From Rugamonas fusca (GTDB lineage Bacteria > Pseudomonadota > Gammaproteobacteria > Burkholderiales > Burkholderiaceae_D): a DNA stretch of 64,000 bases. Under the pieces are notes generated by a model that was not told the DNA's origin, ran no database searches, and worked only from the letters and a program-made list of their open reading frames with translations. A program made the translations under genes and the position numbers. This document shows positions 56,505 to 64,000 of this stretch, piece by piece. The stretch is taken from assembly GCF_014042365.1 (NCBI RefSeq), contig NZ_JACEZS010000010.1, forward strand, positions 62,001 to 126,000, given 5' to 3'. Every line of letters begins with the position of its first letter. Position 1 is the first letter of the stretch.

Positions 56505-58572
56505 TCAGGCGGCCGCTTGCGCGGCCAGCAAGATGGTTTCTATTTCCGCGGCAGGCACGGGACGGCCGAACAGATAGCCCTGGAACTCGTCGCAGCCGCA
56601 GGCCAGCAGCGCCTGCTGCTGCTGCGGCAATTCCACGCCTTCGGCCACCACCCGCAAGCCATAGGCCTTGGCCATCTTGACGGTGGCCTCGATCACCGGC
56701 AGGCTGCCCTCGTCGAGCGCGATAACGAAGCTGCGGTCTATCTTCAGCTCCGTCACCGGCAGCCGGTACAGGTAGCTCAGGCCCGAGTGCCCGGTCCCGA
56801 AGTCGTCGATCGACAGCTCCACCCCCAGCGCGCGCAACTGTCCCAGCAGGGCACGGGTGTGGCTGGGACGCAGCATGGCCGTCGACTCCGTCACCTCCAG
56901 GCAGACCTGGCGCGCTTCCAGCTGGTGGGCGTTCAACAGCGTGTACACCCGCGACACCAGGTCGTCCGATTCAAGCTGCTGCGGCGATACGTTGATCGAC
57001 ATGCGCAACGCCAGCCCCATGGCGCGCCACCGCGCCAACTGCGCTATGGCCTCCTGCAACACCCAGTTGCCGATCTCGCCCATCAGGCCATAGTGCTCGG
57101 CCACCGGGATGAACCGCGCCGGGCTGACCCAGCCAAGGCGCGGGTGCTGCCAGCGTAGCAAGGCCTCCAGCGCCACGATGGCGCCGCTGTGCGCATCGAC
57201 CTTGGGCTGGTAGGCCAGCGTGAATTGCCGGCGTTCCAGCGCTAGCCGCAACTCGCCCTGCAGTTCCAGCTCCGCCCGCACGTCATTTTGCATGTGCTCC
57301 TTGTAGACGCTCCACGGCTGGCCGGCCCGCATCGCGAACGCGGCGGCGCTGCGCGCCTGCGCCAGCAGCGCATACTGCCCCCCCGGCCGGCGAACCGGTG
57401 CTCACGCCGATGCGGCAGCCGAGCGACACTGCCAGGCCTTCGTTGCCAAAAGGGCGGCGCAGCGCCGCGACGATGCGCGATGCCGTCTGCGCCAGCGTGG
57501 TGGTCGGCATGTCCCCCGTCATCACCGCGATAAACTGGGCATCGCCGGTGCGGGCCAGGATGCGCGCCGCCTCCAGTTCGCCGCGCAAACGTTGCGCCAA
57601 CTCCCTGGCCAGGGCCGTCGCCGTCTCCTGGCCCCAGGAATCGGCGATCACCTGATAGCCTTCCAGCTCGATACAAAAGACGGTCAGCATCACCGATTCA
57701 TGGCCCGCGGCACGCTGCAGCGCCTGCTCCAGCGCCAGCCGGTTGGGCAAGTCCGTCTCGCCATCCTTGCGCAGCGACTGCTCCAGAATGTCCGAGCGGG
57801 TCTGCAGCGCCAGCGCCTGTTGCTGCAACTGGGTTTCCAGGCGCGCGTCGCTGACGCTGAACCACATGGTCGAACTGAAGATGATCGTGGTGGCGAACGC
57901 CACCAGGATGGCCAGCTGCTCGCCGCCCAATGAACCCGGCGTCACGCAGATCGTGCCCGCGCTGTAAGTCGCGCCCGCGACGCTGGTGAAGTGGACGGCG
58001 AACAGCAGGCTGCCCAACAGCAGCGCCGTCAGCGAACGGCGTCCCAGCCGTTCGGACGGGGCCGCCCCGTTGATCCAGCGTTTCATGTCCAGCGTACAAA
58101 TGGCCAGCACCAGCGCCAGCAGCGTCGACAACGCGATCCAGCCCGGCGCCCAGCGTATGCCCGGCACCGTGTCGGCCGCGTAAATGCCCATGTAGTGCAT
58201 GACCGACAAGCCGGCGCAATACGCCAGCACGCCGGGCCAGGCCTCGCCGGCCGTGGCGCCACGGCGCATCGCGCCCAGCAGCGGCCAGGCTGCCAGCATC
58301 GACACCAGCAGCGACAACAGCGTCTGGCGGGCGCCGAACGACAGCGTCACACCCGGCTGCCATCCCAGCATACCGATGAAATGGAAAGCCCAGGTGCCAA
58401 AGCCCAGGAACACGGCACGCAAGCCCTGCCACAGCAAGGCCTTGCGCTCTCTGGCCTGCGACACCTGGCCGCCCATGGCCAGCACGCCCCACCAGCAATA
58501 CACGGCCACCAGCCAAGCGCCCAACACGGTGACCGGCGAATGCCGGCTGAATAGAAATCCGATACTGTCCAT
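56505..58572 (-). pseudogene. MHYT-GGDEF-EAL protein, frameshifted in a run of seven G
   Basis: The first part (minus strand from ATG 58572, MDSIGFLFSRH) has seven membrane helices with three MHYT-like motifs (AFHFIGM, VMHYMGI, AVHFTSV) and a GGDEF domain whose motif is degenerate (ARTGDAQFIA). At 57378-57384 there are seven C on the plus strand. Removing one joins ...GVSTGSPAG to GQYALLAQARSAAAF and the EAL domain, which runs to 56505. That domain is intact (VALEALLRWQHP, DDFGTGHSGLSYL, VVAEGVE). The reading is therefore either phase-variable, a recent loss or an assembly error. If restored it would be a c-di-GMP phosphodiesterase of about 688 residues. Confidence 0.85.
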
Positions 58573-59582
58573 GCCATCCTTTGTTTTGGCCCCAACCACG
58601 GTGGCCCCGCGCTGTCAGGCTGGGTACGGGGTCGTGGGCGTCTCGTTTGATCACGTCGCCGGGACGGATAGTAATGGCTTGCAGTCCGGCAAGCAATGAC
58701 CATTTTACGTCATAGTTTTGCCAATTGGCATAATGCCGGCGGCCTGATACGGCGGCGCTTCCCGCCTTTGTGGATGGGAATTAAACCAGTTTCAGAAAAT
58801 GACGCGGCGCACGCGTGGGTAAGCTCTTTTTCGACCATCAAGTCAAATTCATCCGGTGTTCCAGCGACACTGCGGCGATGCCCGCCATCACTTCACTAAC
58901 GTGTTCGAGGAACGTGATGACTTCTCGTGCATGGTCAGGACGGCGTCGCCCACCAACACCACGCCCGCCCCCAGTCGCCGGTTCGGGCCATCGATCAATG
59001 GCTGGATCTCTTTGTTCGCGGTCGCGCTTCGCAATGATGTGCGATGGAATACTCTATCAGGCAAGATTGCTCACGAATCCTTGACGAACAACATAGCTCC
59101 CCCGTTCAGCCTGAGCATTTGCGTCCGAACGCCGTTGATTACAATAGGGGAGGTTGTCGCCTTCCCGTGCGCCATGTCGAATCCTATAGCGTCCACGGAC
59201 GACCAGTTGACGGATCGTTGTCACGGACACCGCCGTTCATGGCCAGTGTCAGCGCCCCGTCGATCGATTTGGATGTACCTCATAGGACGATATGCCATCG
59301 TCAGCCACAACGCCTTCCACAGGCGGTTGCTGCAGCTGCGGGCGACGAAGGCGCCCGGCTGTTGACTACTTCGTTGCGATGAGGCTCCATATGGTGTGAG
59401 CGAACGCGACGAGTGTCGATGGTGTGATGGCGGCCAAGTACACAGCAGGTTGCCCGTTTGCTGTTTAATGATGTTCTCCACCTCCAGGGGTGCCAGCAGC
59501 AATGCGCCGTTGCTCCTTTCCCCGTGCATAAGATAATAGCGTGGGCATCTGAGTCCCTGCCTGAGCCGCTGTCGTGTATAGG
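58573..59582. other. About 1 kb without a recognisable gene
   Basis: Between the MHYT gene and the Aer-like receptor. Short open frames exist on both strands, but none shows a family motif, and coding signal is broken by stops in all frames. Lower G+C in the first part (58680-58850). It reads as decayed accessory DNA plus the MHYT promoter. Confidence 0.4.
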
Positions 59583-61289
59583 CTAGAACGACTCCCATTC
59601 ACCGTTATTGCCCCGCACCGACTGACTGCTAGTGAGGGCTTTTGGATTGAAAGCATGAATGCTTGCAGCCCGCTTTCCCCCTGCAAAGGCAACCACTTTG
59701 GCACGAGCAGCAGTCCCTTTCTGATGTTGGACATGGAAAACTGAAACGGCACGAGATAGCTGTACGGCTTGCTCGTCGAGGCTGGCTGCCGCTGCCGCTG
59801 CCTGTTCAACAAGGGCCGCATTCTGCTGCGTTCCTGCATCCATATCCGTCACAGCCTGGTTAACCTGTTCGATGCCGTCGCTTTGTTCGTGACTGGCTGT
59901 GGCAATTTCATTAATGATTTCCGCGACCCGCTGCACTGATTGAATAATTTCCGACATGGTCTGGCCAGCGTTGCTGACCAGGCGATTACCCAGCTCAACT
60001 TTGCTGACTGAATCGTGGATCAAGTCCTTGATTTCCTTGGCGGCAGCTGCCGAGCGCTGAGCCAGGCTCCGTACCTCCGTTGCGACCACGGCAAATCCAC
60101 GGCCTTGTTCTCCAGCACGTGCTGCCTCGACCGCAGCGTTAAGTGCCAGGATGTTGGTCTGGAAAGCGATGCCGTCAATTAAGGCGATGATGTCGACGAT
60201 CTTGTTGGCCGAGGTACTGATATCGCCCATAGTTGTCCGCACCTCGGTTACGGATAGCCCGCCCTTGGTCGCAATCTGGGAAGTGGTCGCAACCAGTTCG
60301 CTGGCAAGACGGGCATTCTCCGCATTTTGACGTACAGTCGATGAGAACTCCTCCATGCTGGAGGCGGTTTCTTCCAGGCTGGAGGCTTGCGCCTCCGTGC
60401 GTGATGATAGATTCAAATTGCCCTCGGCGATGTCGCGTGTCGCTGCGCCCATGGCATCGACGTTTGCCCGAACGTCCCCAATGATGGCCATCATGTTGAC
60501 GTTGATCTGCTGTAACGCACGCAGCAGTTGGCCCATATCGTCGCCACTGCTGACATTGACCGCTCCGGTCAAATCGCCCCCTGCTAGGGCGCGGGCAGCC
60601 GTAGTTGCCTGGCGCAACGGCACGGTGACTGTGGCTCGCAAAGCCAATCCCAGCACCAGTGCAACGGCGATGCCGGCTGTAGCCAATCCTGCGAACCAAG
60701 TGGCCGAGATTCCTGACTGGGAGAAAAAACCAATGCCGCCCATTGCAGCGATTAGCGTGGCAATCAGTGTCAAGCCGACGTTGAAGCGCGTCTGTATTGC
60801 CAACTCCCTCCATTCCCGTGCCATTCCGGCTAGACCTGTGCGCACTATCTGGCCTTGCTTAACGGCGAGCCGCTTAGCATTGCCGGACACGATATCCCGA
60901 TATGTGCGATCCGCCTCAGCGATCTGTGCCCGGCTCGGCTTGGAACGAACCGACATATAGCCGGTGACACGGCCGTTCTCGATCACCGGCGTGACATTGG
61001 CCACGACCCAGTAGTAGTCGCCATTCTTCCTTCGATTCTTGACCATCCCGGTCCACGGCAAGCCCGCCTTAAGGGTTTGCCACAGATCGGCGAACGCCTC
61101 GGGCGGCATATCTGGATGCCTGACCAAATTGTGTGGCGCGCCAATCAATTCCTCTTCGGTAAACCCACTGACTTCGACAAAATAGGGGTTGATATAGGTA
61201 ATTTTTCCCTTTAAGTCCGTTTTCGACACAATAGGCTTGCCATCAGCCATTTCGTATTCGAAATTGCTTACGGGTAAGTTCTTTCGCAT
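59583..61289 (-). CDS. aer: Aer-like methyl-accepting chemotaxis protein with CheR-docking tail
   Basis: 568 residues. PAS (about 12-118) has [37 protein letters not shown] and [24 protein letters not shown], close to the FAD-binding PAS of E. coli Aer. Two helices (about 168-215) anchor it. HAMP and the signalling domain follow ([33 protein letters not shown]). The protein ends EWESF, resembling the NWETF pentapeptide that binds CheR/CheB. Aer itself lacks this tail. Likely an energy or redox sensor. GAGGGG lies before the ATG. Confidence 0.92.
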   Translation of the reverse strand: MRKNLPVSNFEYEMADGKPIVSKTDLKGKITYINPYFVEVSGFTEEELIGAPHNLVRHPDMPPEAFADLWQTLKAGLPWTGMVKNRRKNGDYYWVVANVTPVIENGRVTGYMSVRSKPSRAQIAEADRTYRDIVSGNAKRLAVKQGQIVRTGLAGMAREWRELAIQTRFNVGLTLIATLIAAMGGIGFFSQSGISATWFAGLATAGIAVALVLGLALRATVTVPLRQATTAARALAGGDLTGAVNVSSGDDMGQLLRALQQINVNMMAIIGDVRANVDAMGAATRDIAEGNLNLSSRTEAQASSLEETASSMEEFSSTVRQNAENARLASELVATTSQIATKGGLSVTEVRTTMGDISTSANKIVDIIALIDGIAFQTNILALNAAVEAARAGEQGRGFAVVATEVRSLAQRSAAAAKEIKDLIHDSVSKVELGNRLVSNAGQTMSEIIQSVQRVAEIINEIATASHEQSDGIEQVNQAVTDMDAGTQQNAALVEQAAAAAASLDEQAVQLSRAVSVFHVQHQKGTAARAKVVAFAGGKRAASIHAFNPKALTSSQSVRGNNGEWESF

Positions 61290-61719
61290 AAATTCCCCTC
61301 ATCCTGTCTGTGGACTGCCTCAAATTGGAGGGCATGTAGCAAGCGGCAACGAGTCTCGCCAGCTCTTGACTTGCATTCCGATGACTGATAGTACCATTGC
61401 CGCATGGAAATTATCAAATGTTAAATGACTTGATGTAAGACATAATATTCATCATTTAATGTCACTTATTAGATTCTTTATGGAAAGTTTTATTCAATTA
61501 GTCCGCGAAAAATCAAAGTACATTAACATTTGAAGTCTAAAAATTTGAGTTTATGTTAATTATTTATGCTGGTTAATAGTTGGTATTAAATAGGTGATAT
61601 GCCAAGCGTGACATCTCGTTCGACAAGCTGCCGCCGATCATCGCGTAGATTAGAAGATAACCATGCTCTTCTATGTGCAGCATCGCTACCTATTAGGAAA
61701 CTGTAGAGCTGCCCGCGTA
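61290..61719. other. A+T-rich intergenic region, no gene seen
   Basis: The 61380-61600 segment is the most A+T-rich stretch of the window. No gene recognised. It separates the Aer-like gene from phage-like remnants and may mark a junction. Confidence 0.45.
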
Positions 61720-62570
61720 GTCAATGTCCAGTCGGCCACTGTGCAGATGCGCGCCACCTAGGTAGACGCGGCCAGCGCCACGGAATCGCGCGGCAGGATC
61801 AGGGCAGCAGTCGCGGCCAGGACGGAAGCCGCAGCGGCATCCGACAAGTCTAGCGCGGCCCGCAAGCGCGCTTTCTCGACCGAACTTACCGAGAACGCGG
61901 CGGCCACCAGGATCCAGGCCAGCGGCCCCGATGTCGCTTCCGCGCTCGTGCGGGAGACAGGCGCGGCGGCTGACTCGTTCGCATCCAGCTACATCGGCAA
62001 TGTCACTATTTCGACCGAGGCGGCGGATACCTAAGATGCCATCCCGTCCTACATTGACGTGATGGCCGAGGCCGTGACGGCGACCGATACGGTAGATGCC
62101 GGCGTGGCGACGGTGGCCAGCGTGACCGAAGTCGTCCTGGCCGTAGACCAGGGTGACAGCGCCAAGGAATCGTTTGCCGACGTGCTGGAAGCGGCCACGG
62201 CCAGCGACACCAGCAGCCAGACGGTTGACCTCGACCCGGAGCTGGCGGAATTCAACACGGCCATGGGCGCGCAGGACGCCATCACGGCGAGATATGCAGA
62301 TGTGGTCGAGAGCGCCACGGCCAGCGATAAGGCGGGTTACGCCCTGAGGCCCCCACTAGCGTGGTTGAAGCCGCCAAGGCGGCCAATACCAACGTTGGAA
62401 CTCGTATCGCTGCCGCCCAGGTGGTGAAAGCGGCCAGCAGCCAGGATCAGGAAAGTGCCCAACTTGCGGCTATGATGACCCCGCGTTGGGGCGGCCAGGT
62501 AGCGGGAGCGTTCAACGCTTCTGTCACCGTGACCGAGGCGGAAATGGCCCGCGACAGTGTGCAAAAGTAG
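61720..62570 (+). pseudogene. Decayed Ala/Ser/Thr repeat protein, phage-structural-like
   Basis: One plus-strand frame can be followed from about 61720 to 62345 with two in-frame stops (TAG near 61759 and TAA at 62032). It reads EAAAASDKSSAA, TELTENAAATRIQ, STEAADT-stop-DA, EAVTATDTVDAGVA, EAATASDTSSQT, ESATASDKAG. After a frameshift near 62345 it continues VEAAKAANTNVG...VTVTEAEMARDSVQK to 62570. Such E-A-x-T-A-x-D-T-x-D-A repeats are seen in phage tail and structural proteins. The element is dead. Confidence 0.7.
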
Positions 62571-63105
62571 CTTGATGTCGGAAACGATGGCACCGCTCAC
62601 GGTGAGCAGTAGTGGCGTGCCATCGCCGGCCAGTGTGTTGTTCTGGAAGTGGCTGGCGCCGAGCGTGAATTTTGGTGGGGCCAGTACGCCAGCGGCCGCG
62701 TTGTCGGCAAAGCTGATAGCTTCGAGCGCCAGTTGCAGAAGGATGTAGCCAGGTTGCGGCTCAATGCTGCCAGCAGGGGCCAGGGGCGGCAACACGGCGG
62801 TCCTGGTGCCCGGTTCGCTCGTAAACAAGGTGTCGGCCAGGGTCAGCTCTGGTTCCAGTTAGGCGTTCAGCGCGAACGGTCGTAACGCCACGCTGCAACC
62901 TGATGCGGCGCCGTTCTTAGCGCGGGCCTGCAAGATCAAGTAATGTAGTAGGTACTGGTCGTCAATCCCGCCTATGAAGTCAAAGGTAGGTAAAGTAACA
63001 CTGCCATCGACCACGGTGCCCGCGTAGCCGGCGGCACTTAGGCCCGTCAAATTCTGCTCCGTCCGATTTCAAGTACAGGTTGCCATGTCGAGGCGATGCG
63101 AGGAT
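62571..63105. other. Degenerate region on the minus strand, no intact gene
   Basis: Two minus-strand pieces (about 62540-62860 and 62859-63060) read like parts of one protein, with LPTFDFIGGIDDQYLLHYL in one and PQPGYILLQLALEAISFADN in the other. They are separated by a stop. They have no recognised family. Probably phage debris. Confidence 0.45.
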
Positions 63106-63807
63106 TTAGCCGGAGACAGACTTTCCCAGGCGCTTTTCAAAAGCGGCACGCAGTTCGGCGAAGCCATCGCTGACATCAATCGATACCGTGGCATGGGCCG
63201 CAGGAGCTTCTGCATCTAAGGAGCGGATTTTCCGGATGGTATCGATGGCGGCGCGGTTCGCCTCGACCACAACCTTGAGGTCACGCGGGTCGTCGGTTTC
63301 ATCCACCATGTCGATCAGCCGGTTCAGTACTTTGCGGGCGACAGCCAGCCCGGTGTTCATGTCGTGTATGTCCTGCGCGGCTGCATCAGCCTGGAGCTGG
63401 TGGGCTTTAACTGCATCTTCGAGGGCGCGTTCAAAATGGAAGTAGGTGAATGCCAATTGTTGGGTGGTCGAGCAGGCATTAAAATCGCGGTCATACGCTT
63501 CAGATAACTGTTGCATTAACTCCTTGCGGGTTGAAAAGATGGTTCGGATTTTCATGCGTGCTGCGGTCAGCATGTACCGTATCGAATCGGCAGTTTCAAA
63601 ATTCTCCATTCCAGGATCTACAATCGAGAAAGCGAAGCCCTGAAAGGCAACAGAGAGCGGCGCAACGTTGAACTCAGGTATTACTAGCCAGTTGTCCGGG
63701 TCCTGCTGGTCAATTAGCCAGTCTTCTAGACCATAGATTTTCTCATCGCCGTTCAGCACGTTCCTTTTGCGCATTAATTCATATTCTTTTTGGGATACTT
63801 TTTTCAT
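63106..63807 (-). CDS. Hypothetical protein beside an integrase
   Basis: 233 residues, starting MKKVSQKEYELMRKRNVLNGDEKIYGLEDWL. The middle is mostly helical (about 75-200), including MVDETDDPRDLKVVVEANRAAIDTIRKIRSLD. No membrane segment or signal. No family recognised. The context (integrase 14 bases upstream on the same strand, phage-like remnants downstream) suggests a phage or island gene. The frame is intact and codon use looks normal, so it is probably real. Confidence 0.65.
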   Translation of the reverse strand: MKKVSQKEYELMRKRNVLNGDEKIYGLEDWLIDQQDPDNWLVIPEFNVAPLSVAFQGFAFSIVDPGMENFETADSIRYMLTAARMKIRTIFSTRKELMQQLSEAYDRDFNACSTTQQLAFTYFHFERALEDAVKAHQLQADAAAQDIHDMNTGLAVARKVLNRLIDMVDETDDPRDLKVVVEANRAAIDTIRKIRSLDAEAPAAHATVSIDVSDGFAELRAAFEKRLGKSVSG

Positions 63808-63820
63808 TGTCCATCGTTAC

Positions 63821-64000
63821 CTATAGGTCGTCGTTTTCATGAAGGTCATGTTCTTCTCGCACTGGTTCGGTTTCAACAAAGGCCGCCCAGTCTCTCATCA
63901 GTAGGCGCCGTTTCTTAAACAAGTCGTCACGCTGGTAGGCCGTGACGGTGTCGTTGCCGACGGCGTGGGCCAGCGCCATTTCCCGTACTTCCATGGGGTA
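63821..64000 (-). CDS. int: Tyrosine-type site-specific integrase, C-terminal end (partial)
   Basis: The last 60 codons of a gene running off the right edge: REMALAHAVGNDTVTAYQRDDLFKKRRLLMRDWAAF followed by an acidic tail and TAG at 63821-63823. The stretch matches the end of P4-type integrases, in which EMALAH-x-V-G-x-x-x-x-x-AY-R-x-DL-x-x-KRR-x-x-M-x-x-WA contains the catalytic Tyr. It was identified directly from the DNA. Confidence 0.85.
   Translation of the reverse strand, partial: YPMEVREMALAHAVGNDTVTAYQRDDLFKKRRLLMRDWAAFVETEPVREEHDLHENDDL

Noticed and set aside
58856..59365. 169-codon plus-strand frame in the 1-kb gap
   Set aside because: No family motif, no ribosome binding site, and no coding-like composition. 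It was left as unexplained gap.
62059..62427. 122-codon plus-strand open frame as a gene
   Set aside because: The same reading continues upstream through two stops and downstream after a frameshift, so it is a fragment of a dead repeat protein.

Overview
The window looks like chromosome of a betaproteobacterium of the Oxalobacteraceae (Janthinobacterium/Duganella/Massilia type). This is inferred from the high G+C content, the ffs-dnaX-ybaB-recR block, a glyA gene under a ZTP riboswitch, PEP-CTERM exported proteins and many GGDEF/EAL and chemoreceptor genes. No database search was possible, so the genus is not fixed.

Positions 1-29000 are mostly conserved core. From left to right they hold the ybgC-tolQRAB-pal envelope operon (minus strand), a YdfG-type dehydrogenase, a ZTP riboswitch with glyA, nrdR, a minor-pilin operon (pilV-pilW-pilX-pilY1-pilE-fimT) and riboflavin genes in two blocks (ribD-ribE, then ribBX-ribH-nusB). 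Between the riboflavin blocks are a small ribbon-helix-helix protein, a DUF1275 membrane protein, two convergent spermidine-synthase-like paralogues and a cysteine-cluster protein. Then come a lytic transglycosylase, ubiD, the SRP RNA, dnaX, ybaB, a YciI-like gene, recR and a CoA transferase. Two related, near-perfect long palindromes lie in the two convergent intervals of this part (14492-14559 and 20383-20471).

Positions 29000-49300 are dominated by signalling and surface genes. They include a hybrid kinase followed by a REC-PAS-GGDEF-EAL protein and two translationally coupled small orphans, a glycosyltransferase and tandem PEP-CTERM paralogues. A compact cassette of ThiF-like E1 enzyme, nitroreductase-like protein and membrane hexapeptide acyltransferase follows. 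Next are cstA-ybdD with a divergent Cache-domain kinase and LuxR-type regulator, then an HDOD protein coupled to a PAS-GGDEF-EAL protein.

From the tRNA-Ser gene at 49373 to the right edge the sequence is accessory in character. It contains a 164-bp MITE, a chemoreceptor plus a triple-CheW protein, a decayed insertion sequence with the same terminal repeat as the MITE, a MASE3-PAS-PAS-GGDEF protein, an MHYT-GGDEF-EAL gene broken at a run of seven G, and an Aer-like receptor with a CheR-docking tail. It ends in decayed phage-like DNA and the C-terminus of a tyrosine integrase running off the edge. The best candidates for something new are the ThiF/nitroreductase/acyltransferase cassette, the coupled 89/119-residue orphan pair and the palindrome family.
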